Assembly: GCA_017443985.1 (NCBI GenBank)
Contig: JAFSXR010000005.1
Coordinates: forward strand, 1-48,743
Direction: 5' to 3'
Origin: Synergistaceae bacterium
GTDB lineage: Bacteria > Synergistota > Synergistia > Synergistales > Aminobacteriaceae
DNA length: 48,743 nt
Shown here: one piece after another, positions 16,465 to 24,184 of the stretch
Layout of the letters: each line of letters opens with the position of its first letter
How positions within the stretch are numbered: the stretch's first letter is position 1
Notes under the pieces: generated by a model
The model's database searches: none
What the model was told of the DNA's origin: nothing
Seen by the model: only the letters and a program-made list of their open reading frames with translations
Made by a program: the position numbers and the translations under genes

Positions 16465-17877
16465 ATGGAACTTTTGCGGCGTACCCCGACGCTTGGAATT
16501 TTAGCGGCTCTTGTCTCCGGCCTTGCTGTTTATGACCGTGCTGGGGCTTGGGCTTTTTTTATTTTCGCGCTTTTAATTTTTTCGGGACTGTGCTTTATTT
16601 CTCATGAAAGAAATATTCCCGGACAATGGCTGATTTTTTTCGCAGGACTCGCCATCGTGGTTCTATGTTCGGTTAGAATTTATTTCGCTCTTTCAGCTTC
16701 GGACACTCTCAGCCCTGAAAAAGAATTTTATAATGAAATAGGAGTTATTTCTCAAGTCCGAACGTGGGGGAAAAATTATGCCGTGATAATTAATACAGAA
16801 CATTACGGAAAACTAGTAACCCTTCTGCGCTTTGCGGAGTACACCGAGGGAATGAGAATAAAGTTCGACGGAGTTACGAAGCCCCTAAAAACTTCAGAGA
16901 GGCCCGGAAATTTCGACGAAAAAAAATACTGGAAGGCTCGCGGAGTTGAAAGCCGGGTAACTATCAAAAATGTAGAAGAACTGCCGAAAAAATTTAACCT
17001 CGCTTTGATGCGTCATAAAATTTCCCACGCTTTGACAATAAAAATCCCTAAACTGACGGCAGAATACCTCAAAGCCGCGTGGCTGGGCCAGCACACTGAA
17101 GAACTAGACAATAAACACAGAAAATGGGGGACAAGCCATTTACTCGCTGTGTCGGGCTTCCATGTCGGCCTTGCAGTTTTGTCTGCGACGCTTCTCTTTA
17201 ATAAAATCAAGAAAAAATTTTTGTATATTTCTTTAATCATGTGGGGGTATATTCTATTGACGGGAGCAGCACCCAGCGCAATGCGGGCCGGTTTGATGTT
17301 CCAGTTGGCGTTAATCGCACCGCTGCCGGGACGAAAAATAAACGGAGTAAACACCGTAAGCACCGCAGCCGTAATTTTGCTTTTATATAACCCGTTTTTA
17401 TTTTGGGATATAGGCTGGCGGCTCTCCGTAATCGCAGCCCTTACAATAACATTACTCCCAAAAGGAATTTTTACATGGCTCCTCATAGGTCCCGCCGTCA
17501 GTATGACAACATTCCCTCAAGTAATAACAACGTTCAAGACCGCACCCTACGCAGGACTTATCATAAATATATTCTCGCCGCTCTACTTTACAATGGCCTT
17601 TATGATTGCTTCGGTTATTGTATTTTTTTCACTGCTAAATTTTCCTGCCGCAAATATTTTCCTACTGCCCGCCGAAGGAATTTTCCGCCTATGGGAAAAA
17701 ATCGCCGACATCACCGCCGCACTTATTCCAGGCAAAATGAATTACAACATACACACACTCGTTTTATGGATCGGAGCATTTTTCTTTTTTGTATGCAGAT
17801 ACTTTAATTTTTCCGCAAAAAGAACACTGATAATCATGTCCGCGTTGAGCTTTGCCGCTTATACAATTTTTTCATGA
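16465..17877 (+). CDS. comEC: ComEC/Rec2-type DNA uptake channel, short form without hydrolase domain
   Basis: Membrane channel for single-stranded DNA uptake. Two N-terminal helices precede a beta-rich OB-like segment (about 85-175), then the Competence domain with KWGTSHLLAVSGFHVGL (His and Ser motif), PSAMRAGLMFQ and many helices. It ends at 470 residues. The metallo-beta-lactamase-like nuclease domain that usually follows (total near 700-800) is absent, and the 140 bp downstream do not encode it. Either this is a natural short form or the hydrolase is a separate gene. Confidence 0.88.
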   Translation: MELLRRTPTLGILAALVSGLAVYDRAGAWAFFIFALLIFSGLCFISHERNIPGQWLIFFAGLAIVVLCSVRIYFALSASDTLSPEKEFYNEIGVISQVRTWGKNYAVIINTEHYGKLVTLLRFAEYTEGMRIKFDGVTKPLKTSERPGNFDEKKYWKARGVESRVTIKNVEELPKKFNLALMRHKISHALTIKIPKLTAEYLKAAWLGQHTEELDNKHRKWGTSHLLAVSGFHVGLAVLSATLLFNKIKKKFLYISLIMWGYILLTGAAPSAMRAGLMFQLALIAPLPGRKINGVNTVSTAAVILLLYNPFLFWDIGWRLSVIAALTITLLPKGIFTWLLIGPAVSMTTFPQVITTFKTAPYAGLIINIFSPLYFTMAFMIASVIVFFSLLNFPAANIFLLPAEGIFRLWEKIADITAALIPGKMNYNIHTLVLWIGAFFFFVCRYFNFSAKRTLIIMSALSFAAYTIFS

Positions 17878-17879
17878 TA

Positions 17880-17960
17880 CACACCCCCTAATTTTGAGTT
17901 TAGGTAAGTATTTTTAATTAAGTAATATTATGTAGTAAAACTCAAAAAGTGGGGGGTGTG
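17880..17960. repeat. Long inverted repeat between comEC and gltX
   Basis: The left arm (about 17880-17901: CACACCCCCTAATTTTGAGT plus TT) pairs with the right arm (about 17938-17960, ending GTGGGGGGTGTG). That is roughly 22 bp each with one bulge and few mismatches, around a 36-nt AT-rich centre. It lies between convergent genes. Neither arm is followed directly by a T-tract, so it may be a bidirectional stop, an mRNA 3' stabiliser, or a palindromic mobile relic. Confidence 0.7.
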
Positions 17961-18018
17961 CCCCTCTAAAAATTAAAATCGAGAACTTTTTTTACCGTGC
18001 CCGGCTTTACCGACAGTG

Positions 18019-19353
18019 CTATCCAAAAAAATATTTTATGCGTTTTTCGCACTCGTCGCGGCCTAAAAGTTCAGCGACTTCAAAAATTCCCGGACTGACC
18101 TTCATTCCCGTTAAAGCAAATCGCAATGGCATTGCAAAATCTTTCATCTTTGCACCCTCCTGAGCCCCGACCCACGAACGCGCAATTTCTTCGAGGGCTT
18201 CGGCCTTCCATTCAGGAGACGCAAACAACGCCGCAAAAAATTTATTGAGCTTTTCTTTGTCCAGTCCTTCAGAGTTCCAACGGTCTTTTACAGGCGTAAA
18301 CGATACGAAATAATCAGAGAACTCCGCCATTTCTTTCGCAGTTCTTCCGCGCCCGGCCATTAAAGTTAAAGCATCGGCGAAGTATTTATCATCATGTTCC
18401 GAAACGGGCAGACCTGCTTCAATCCAAAACGGCTTCACCATTCCGAGCCTTACCATTGGATCTAACGCTTTCAAATGCTCCTGATTAATGTGATTTAATT
18501 TATCGAAATCAAAGACTGCTGCCTTGCGTGTAACTCTTGAAAGCTCAAATAACTCTGCGGCTTCGGAGCGCGTGAAAATTTCTTTGTCATCTCCTGCCGA
18601 CCAGCCGAGCAGAGCAAGAAAATTAAACATCGAGTCAGGCATGTAACCCATGTCGCGATATTCATAGATACTCGTTGCGCCGTGCCGTTTGCTGAGTTTT
18701 TTCTTGTCGCGTCCCAAAATCATAGGAAGGTGCGCAAATTCCGGGACTTCCCAGCCTAATGCGCGGTAAATTAAAATCTGCTTGGGAGTGTTCGAGATAT
18801 GATCCTCGCCGCGTATAACATGCGTGATATTCATTAAATGATCGTCAATGACAACCGCGTAATTATAAGTCGGCATACCGTCGCTCTTAATTATCACGAT
18901 GTCTTTTAATTTGTCCGTATCTTTTTCGCGCAGGCCGTCGCTCATCACATCTATTTGACCATAGACAATATCTTTGAATGAAATATCCTGTCCAGGCTCG
19001 ACTTTGAAAATTATTGCTTCGCCGTCTCTGTAGGCTTTGCCCTCGCTCACTAATTTTTCAGCGTACTCGCGGTAAATATTTAATCTCTCGGACTGTCTGT
19101 ACGGCCCGTAATTTCCGCCGATGTCCGGGCCCTCGTCCCATTCAAGCCCTAGCCACTTCATGCCGGACATGATAGTCTCTTCATATTCTTTAGTTGAGCG
19201 TACTAAATCAGTGTCCTCAATGCGCAAAATAAATTTGCCGCCGTTGTGCCGCGCCCACAGCCAATTAAATAACGCCGTATGACCGCCGCCGATATGTAAA
19301 GCTCCCGTCGGACTCGGCGCAAAACGCACTCTCACTTCTTTTTTTTCTGACAT
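18019..19353 (-). CDS. gltX: Glutamyl-tRNA synthetase
   Basis: Class I synthetase that charges tRNA with glutamate. The HIGH-like motif is HIGGG (20-24, in RFAPSPTGALHIGGG) and the KMSKS-like motif is KKLSKRHGA. The C-terminal anticodon-binding helical domain is present. A longer open frame begins at 19410, but its first 19 residues are AT-rich and unlike the family; ATG 19353 gives the canonical MSEKKEVRVRFAPSP start, with GAAGG upstream. Length is 444 residues. Discriminating versus non-discriminating type cannot be told. Confidence 0.95.
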   Translation of the reverse strand: MSEKKEVRVRFAPSPTGALHIGGGHTALFNWLWARHNGGKFILRIEDTDLVRSTKEYEETIMSGMKWLGLEWDEGPDIGGNYGPYRQSERLNIYREYAEKLVSEGKAYRDGEAIIFKVEPGQDISFKDIVYGQIDVMSDGLREKDTDKLKDIVIIKSDGMPTYNYAVVIDDHLMNITHVIRGEDHISNTPKQILIYRALGWEVPEFAHLPMILGRDKKKLSKRHGATSIYEYRDMGYMPDSMFNFLALLGWSAGDDKEIFTRSEAAELFELSRVTRKAAVFDFDKLNHINQEHLKALDPMVRLGMVKPFWIEAGLPVSEHDDKYFADALTLMAGRGRTAKEMAEFSDYFVSFTPVKDRWNSEGLDKEKLNKFFAALFASPEWKAEALEEIARSWVGAQEGAKMKDFAMPLRFALTGMKVSPGIFEVAELLGRDECEKRIKYFFG

Positions 19354-19421
19354 AAAAAAATTTTGCCTTCTCTCTAAAAAATAAAAATTCTCGTGAAAAT
19401 TATAATACATGAAAAGAAAGT

Positions 19422-19443
19422 GAGGAGTTAAGAGATAGGAGGT
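19422..19443 (+). repeat. TAGGAGT-type motif, orientation opposite to flanking genes
   Basis: GAGGAGTTAAGAGATAGGAG then GT on the plus strand, between two minus-strand genes. In this orientation it cannot be a ribosome-binding site for gltX, unlike the other copies. Confidence 0.5.
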
Positions 19444-19449
19444 AATTAA

Positions 19450-22400
19450 TTATTCTTTGTCTTCATCTTCAGGTTCGGGGCAGGGCACGTTGTAGGCGAT
19501 TGCAGTCAGAACTGGAATGACGAGCAATGTTAAAATCGTGCTGACCGTCAAGCCGGCCATTATCGTTACAGCCATCGGGCCGAACATTATGTCCCACACA
19601 AGCGGCAACATTCCAAGCACCGTAGTTCCGGCTGACATAGCAACGGGACGCAGACGGCTCACTCCGTCTTCTACGATCGCTTCGTATTTATCACGGCCTG
19701 CTTCAAAATCCGCGCTCACTTGGTCAAGCAAGACGATTGAGTTTTTCGCTAACATTCCGACGAGGCTCAAAAGACCTACGACCGCCATAAAGCTAACGTC
19801 CATTCCCATAAGCCATAAACCTCCGACAACGCCGATTAAAATTAAAGGCAATGAGATAAATATTATGAACGTCTGTCTAAATCCGTTGAATAAAAATACC
19901 ATTATCACGAACATTAACAAAATCGCCGGAGGGAATGCCACCGCCATTCCTAACATGGACTCGTCTGAAAGTTCATGCTCTCCGCCCCATTCGAGCGAAT
20001 ATCCCAGAGGAAGTTCAATCGCTTCAATTTTAGGCTTTATTCTTGCGAGCATTGCGTCAGCGTTTTTTCCCAGCTTTACTTCGCTCATGGCCGTGATCAT
20101 TCGGCTTCTGTCCCTGTGAATTATTATATTGTCCTCAAAAACTGTTTCGAGGCTCGAAAAAACTGTTCCAAGCGGCACGGCTTTATTAACAGCAGGAGAC
20201 CACACGGGCAGAGAGCTAAGAAGTTCAACGTTATTCCGCTCTTCGGGAGGGAATACCGCTTTTATTGAGAGAGATTTATCGCCGTCCCTGAAGGCTCCGA
20301 TAGTTGCACCGGTCGTGGCGAATTGCACCGCGTAATTAATTAACGGTCTCCCAAGTCCTAAGCCCTGCATTTGATCTTTTAATATTCTCGGCCTTATGAC
20401 TTCAACACGCTCGCGCCAGTCAGTCCTGACGAATTTGCTTGAGGGGTCGTCCTCCATAATCTCAAGAGCTTTTTTAGCAAGCTGTCTCAAAATTTCCGGG
20501 TCGTCTCCGTAAAATCTCACGCCTATTTTTTCGCTCATTCCGCTTCCGCGTGCAAACAGTCTGCAATATCCGTCAAGCGTCGGCATTTTTTCATTAATAT
20601 ACTCTTGAGTTTTTACTAACGTCGGGCGCGTATATTTCCCATCCTCAAGTTCTACCATTAATTGAGAAAAGGCCGTATTGTTATCGGGCGGCGAATAAGT
20701 CAGCATAAATCTTAAACCGCCTCCGCCGATGAACTGCGAAATATTTTTCACGCCCGGCAATGTATTAATATAATCTACAAGTTCCTGCGTAATTTTTTCC
20801 TGGCCTTCAATCGAAGTTCCCTCTTGGCTGTATAAATCTACATTGAAGTATACCGTTTCAGCGTCGGGGAAAAATGATGTTGCCATCGTCGAGAAAATAT
20901 ACATTGAGCCTGCAAACATAGCTGCGACTACAATCACAGTCAGCACTCTATGACGCAGACAGCCCTCAAGAATATTTCTATAAGCCCTGAATAAAAATCT
21001 ATCGTAGGGATCGCCCTCCTGCTTTGAGGGTTTTAACATTATTTTTCCAAGCACGGGCGCGGCTATTAACGCGGCGAACCAGCTCAAAGCCATTGAAATT
21101 GCCACGACCTGGAAGAGGCTGCGCAAAAATTCTCCGGCCTGCATTTTTGAAAGTCCTACAGGAGCAAAGGCCAAGACCGCTATAAAAGTTCCGCCGAGCA
21201 TCGCCCACTTTGAGCCTTCAACAGAATCTGAAGCGGCATCTTCGAGCGTCATTCCCCGTTCAGTTCCGACTAGCATTCCTTCAGCTACGACAATGCCGTT
21301 ATCGACAAGCGAGCCCAGCGCGATAATCAAAGCCGCCAGTGAAACTATCTGCAAAGTTATTCCCATTGAGTTCATAATTGCGAAAGTCCCGGCGACCGTT
21401 ATTAAAAGCACGAGGCCGATTATTAAACCTGACCGCAGTCCCATGAAAATTAAAAGCACTCCGACAACGATTGCAAGACTTTCAATTAAGTTAATAATAA
21501 AATCATTCGTCGATTTAACAACCTGATCGGACTGCATATAAATTTCATTTAATTCAATTCCTACGGGGCGGAAGGCTTCAAGCTCTTTCAATCTTTTCGA
21601 GACAGCACGACCCATGTTTACGACGTTGCCGCCCTCGACCGTTGATATACCTATCGCAAGTGCAGGACGGTTATTAAATTTTAATTTGAAGCTCTGCGGT
21701 TCATCGTAGACGCGCCGGACTGTCGCGACATCTTTCAAGCGCGTTAAATTCCCTCCAGCATTGCCGATTACTAATTCGCTTATGTCATCAACGGATAAAA
21801 TTGCGCCCGTCGGAGAAATTCTGATGTATCTGTCCTCTAATGTTATATTGCCCGTTGAAGTTAAAGTATTCTGCTGAGTTAGAGCCGCTAAAACTGTGAG
21901 GGGCGAGAGGCCGATCGCGGACATTCTTGACGCTGAAAACTCTATATAAATTGCTTCGGTCTGTTCGCCTAAAATTTTAACGCTCGCAACTTCGTCAACA
22001 AGGACTAAATTTTTTTTGAGAAAGTCGGCGTAGTCATATAATTCTTTCATCGTGTAGCCGTCGCCGACAAGCGAATAATACTGCCCGAACACGTCGCCGA
22101 AGTCATTGTTAATTAAAACTGTTGTCCCGGTCGGCATATAAACTTGAGCGTCATTGACTTTCTGTCGCAATTTGTCCCAGACCTGCGGCAATTCCTTTGA
22201 AGTATATTCGTCTTTAATGTCAACGTAAATTACGGCCAAGCCCGGCGTTGAACGTGAGCGAATGTGTTTTATCTCGCCCATTGCCTGAATAGCGTCCTCA
22301 ATTCTTGCCGTAACTTCCCTTTCAACTTCGTAGGCACTTGCTCCGGGATATACCGCGCTGACTACGGCGGTCTTAATCGTAAATGAAGGGTCTTCAAGTT

Positions 22401-22500
22401 TTCCGATCTCGAAATATGCCCTGACACCACCGACTAAAATTAAAAGACACAAAAATAAAATTACTTTGTAGCGTTTTATGCTCGCTCTTGCGATGTCCAT
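19450..22500 (-). CDS. RND efflux permease (AcrB/HAE family)
   Basis: Inner-membrane proton-driven exporter of 1016 residues, full length for the family. It has an N-terminal helix, a first periplasmic porter loop (GKLEDPSFTIKTAVVSAVYP, YPGASAYEVEREVT), helices 2-6, a second porter loop, and helices 8-12 ending in a Glu/Asp-rich tail. In helix 4 the usual Asp pair reads Leu-Val-Asp-Asn (GSLVDNGIVVAEG), so the second Asp is Asn. The adaptor gene is immediately upstream (6-bp gap). An outer-membrane TolC partner is not nearby. The substrate is unknown. Confidence 0.94.
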   Translation of the reverse strand: MDIARASIKRYKVILFLCLLILVGGVRAYFEIGKLEDPSFTIKTAVVSAVYPGASAYEVEREVTARIEDAIQAMGEIKHIRSRSTPGLAVIYVDIKDEYTSKELPQVWDKLRQKVNDAQVYMPTGTTVLINNDFGDVFGQYYSLVGDGYTMKELYDYADFLKKNLVLVDEVASVKILGEQTEAIYIEFSASRMSAIGLSPLTVLAALTQQNTLTSTGNITLEDRYIRISPTGAILSVDDISELVIGNAGGNLTRLKDVATVRRVYDEPQSFKLKFNNRPALAIGISTVEGGNVVNMGRAVSKRLKELEAFRPVGIELNEIYMQSDQVVKSTNDFIINLIESLAIVVGVLLIFMGLRSGLIIGLVLLITVAGTFAIMNSMGITLQIVSLAALIIALGSLVDNGIVVAEGMLVGTERGMTLEDAASDSVEGSKWAMLGGTFIAVLAFAPVGLSKMQAGEFLRSLFQVVAISMALSWFAALIAAPVLGKIMLKPSKQEGDPYDRFLFRAYRNILEGCLRHRVLTVIVVAAMFAGSMYIFSTMATSFFPDAETVYFNVDLYSQEGTSIEGQEKITQELVDYINTLPGVKNISQFIGGGGLRFMLTYSPPDNNTAFSQLMVELEDGKYTRPTLVKTQEYINEKMPTLDGYCRLFARGSGMSEKIGVRFYGDDPEILRQLAKKALEIMEDDPSSKFVRTDWRERVEVIRPRILKDQMQGLGLGRPLINYAVQFATTGATIGAFRDGDKSLSIKAVFPPEERNNVELLSSLPVWSPAVNKAVPLGTVFSSLETVFEDNIIIHRDRSRMITAMSEVKLGKNADAMLARIKPKIEAIELPLGYSLEWGGEHELSDESMLGMAVAFPPAILLMFVIMVFLFNGFRQTFIIFISLPLILIGVVGGLWLMGMDVSFMAVVGLLSLVGMLAKNSIVLLDQVSADFEAGRDKYEAIVEDGVSRLRPVAMSAGTTVLGMLPLVWDIMFGPMAVTIMAGLTVSTILTLLVIPVLTAIAYNVPCPEPEDEDKE

Positions 22501-22506
22501 GAAAAA

Positions 22507-23661
22507 TTATTCCTCCAACAGTCTCACGTGCTGGCCCTCGCGCAGAAAATACACGCCTGCCGTAACAATGGAATTGCCGCCGCTTAAATTTTCGCTCTCA
22601 ATCTCGACTGAAGCGTCATTGTGAATAGTTCCGACCTTCACGGGAATTTTTGAGACGGTGCCGTTCTTAAATATCCATACGAAATTTTTTTCGCCCTCGT
22701 TCAAAATCGCCGTTGAAGGCACGGAAAATTTATTTTGCTTCTTCGCCGTTACTCCGTCGCCGACAAAAATCATCTCGACGGTTACGGCCATTCCCGGCAG
22801 TGCACGAATATCATCGCGCTGCGGCATTGTCGCCGTAACAGGATACGTGTTCGAGGCCGTTGCCTGCGTGGCAATTTCTTTGAGGCTTAACGGGAAAATT
22901 CTTTCAGGCATTGCTTCAAAACGTGCAGTCAAAGAAAATAAATCCGTGTGTTCCCGTAAATCATTGAGGCTCTTAACATTCGGGACAGGTGCCAGCAAAA
23001 CGTCATTATCGGGAATGTTAAAAACTATTTCTAAAGTCGTGAAGTCCTGCAATGAAAAAATGGTTTGCTTGGCCATTACATCTTGAAAATTTTCGACTGT
23101 CCTGTCGGCGATTATCCCGTCGAACGGTGCACGGAGCTCCGTATCGCGCAAAGCGTCCCGTGCTGATTTCACATTCGCGCTTGCTGAATTGACTGCCGAG
23201 CGCGTAACGTCAAGTTGAGTCTTATATGTATCGTACTGTGCCTTAGCAATAACTTTTTGTTTATATAAATTTTCATAGCGTTTGAAATCCGCCTGAGCGT
23301 TTTTATACTGCGCTTGCGCTTGAGATAACGCGCTTTGAGCTTGAGAAATCTGCGTGTTGAAATCTCTCGGATCTAACGTTGCAAGAAGCTGCCCCGTCTT
23401 GACGCTCTCGCCCTTTTCTACGTTAATATTCTTGAGAGTTCCCGGCACCCTAAAAGATAAATCAGCGCGCCGTCCTCCCTGAACAGTGCCAAAATATTTT
23501 CGGTTGAACGTTTCATTTTCGCCCTGCAGCGTTACCGTTCGGACCGGCCGAATTATTTCGGGCTCAGGCTCGGAAATTTTTTGCTCTCTGAAAGTGTTAA
23601 GACCGTAACACACTCCGGCGAGGATTAAAACGCCGAATAAAATTTTTATAAACGACTTCAT
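22507..23661 (-). CDS. RND efflux periplasmic adaptor (membrane fusion protein)
   Basis: Bridges the RND pump to an outer-membrane channel. There is an N-terminal membrane anchor (about 5-22; no lipobox Cys at the cleavage position), a barrel-sandwich/lipoyl half (SFRVPGTLKNINVEKGESVKTG), a long alpha-hairpin coiled coil rich in Gln/Ala (about 105-170), the second lipoyl half (ELRAPFDGIIADR), a beta-barrel and a membrane-proximal domain. Its 384 residues are typical. AAGGAG lies 12 nt upstream of the ATG on the minus strand. It is the first gene of the pump operon. Confidence 0.94.
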   Translation of the reverse strand: MKSFIKILFGVLILAGVCYGLNTFREQKISEPEPEIIRPVRTVTLQGENETFNRKYFGTVQGGRRADLSFRVPGTLKNINVEKGESVKTGQLLATLDPRDFNTQISQAQSALSQAQAQYKNAQADFKRYENLYKQKVIAKAQYDTYKTQLDVTRSAVNSASANVKSARDALRDTELRAPFDGIIADRTVENFQDVMAKQTIFSLQDFTTLEIVFNIPDNDVLLAPVPNVKSLNDLREHTDLFSLTARFEAMPERIFPLSLKEIATQATASNTYPVTATMPQRDDIRALPGMAVTVEMIFVGDGVTAKKQNKFSVPSTAILNEGEKNFVWIFKNGTVSKIPVKVGTIHNDASVEIESENLSGGNSIVTAGVYFLREGQHVRLLEE

Positions 23662-23706
23662 TAAAAAAAATCAGCTCCTTAAAATTTTTTTGTGAATCAT
23701 AAAATT

Positions 23707-23712
23707 ATTATA
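23707..23712 (-). promoter_or_regulatory. Possible -10 box for the RND pump operon
   Basis: TATAAT on the minus strand, about 50 bp upstream of the adaptor start. The matching -35 position falls in the AT-rich dispersed repeat without a clear consensus. Confidence 0.35.
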
Positions 23713-23720
23713 GAGCTTTG

Positions 23721-23820
23721 AAAAAATTTTTGATTCTATTTTTTTTAACTGCCTTGCGAAAATTTATGAGCTCCGAAAAATTTTGAAATTTTTGTAGGTG
23801 TAAATGTAGTTGCAAAAAAA
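23721..23820 (+). repeat. Dispersed intergenic repeat, copy A
   Basis: About 100 bp that align closely with 39590-39691. Shared blocks are TTTTTGATTCTATTTTTTT, then AAC-TGC, GCG/GCAAAAA..TTATGAG, AAAAATTTT, and the strongest, GTAGGTGTAAATGTA followed by A/G-TTG and a run of A. In both copies it lies between divergent genes, just upstream of the minus-strand gene. No ORF spans it. It may be a conserved regulatory or RNA element or a small mobile relic. Confidence 0.7.
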
Positions 23821-23976
23821 ATTCTTTCTGAAAAATTTACGATGGGAAAATAAATACAATAAGACTAAAATATTTTAGCATAAAAAATTTTTTTCGGGGA
23901 GGTGATAAAATATTTTCATTCACTAAAAAAATCGAAAGGACGAAAAAATTTTGCCGGACGCCGTAACACACCTTCA
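23821..23976. other. AT-rich gene-free stretch
   Basis: No convincing gene. It contains GGGGAGGTGATAAA at 23896-23909, a Shine-Dalgarno-like site without a good start codon behind it, and AAAGGACGAAAAAATTTTG at 23935-23953, a TTG start arrangement that opens only 15 codons. Both look like leftovers of the decayed gene that follows. Confidence 0.4.
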
Positions 23977-24119
23977 AAGAATTTTACAGAACTATTAAAA
24001 ATTTATGCGCGGGCACTCCCGACAATATGCCGCTGAAGGGCAAATGGTTCGAGACTATTTGTCTTTATTTCTTCAAGCCAGACTCCCGACTGATTAAAAC
24101 TCTTCTTGATGAATTGTGA
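23977..24119 (+). pseudogene. Frameshifted N-terminal remnant, possibly of a DEAD/DEAH-type helicase
   Basis: One frame reads KNFTELLKIYARALP (23977-24021); the frame shifted by one base reads DNMPLKGKWFETICLYFFKP and ends at TGA 24117-24119. Together they resemble the N-terminal start of restriction-associated helicases, in which a helix is followed by a K-G-x-x-F-E motif and a short helix. Neither frame is open throughout, and only about 45-50 codons remain. The family call is from pattern memory only. Confidence 0.3.
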
Positions 24120-24184
24120 TAAAATTTGCTAATGCCAATTTCAAATTACGAAAGGACTGAAAAATTATTTTCAGAGCGTTCAAT

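Noticed and set aside
17013..17486. 157-codon minus-strand frame opposite comEC
   Set aside because: Antisense shadow; the comEC frame has the family motifs and membrane helices.
19354..19410. Longer N-terminus for glutamyl-tRNA synthetase
   Set aside because: The extra 19 residues are AT-rich noncoding-like sequence; family members begin a few residues before the RFAPSPTG motif.
19517..20119. 200-codon plus-strand open frame opposite the RND permease
   Set aside because: It is antisense to a clearly coding gene, with low-complexity Ser/Thr/Ile/Pro composition and no family resemblance.
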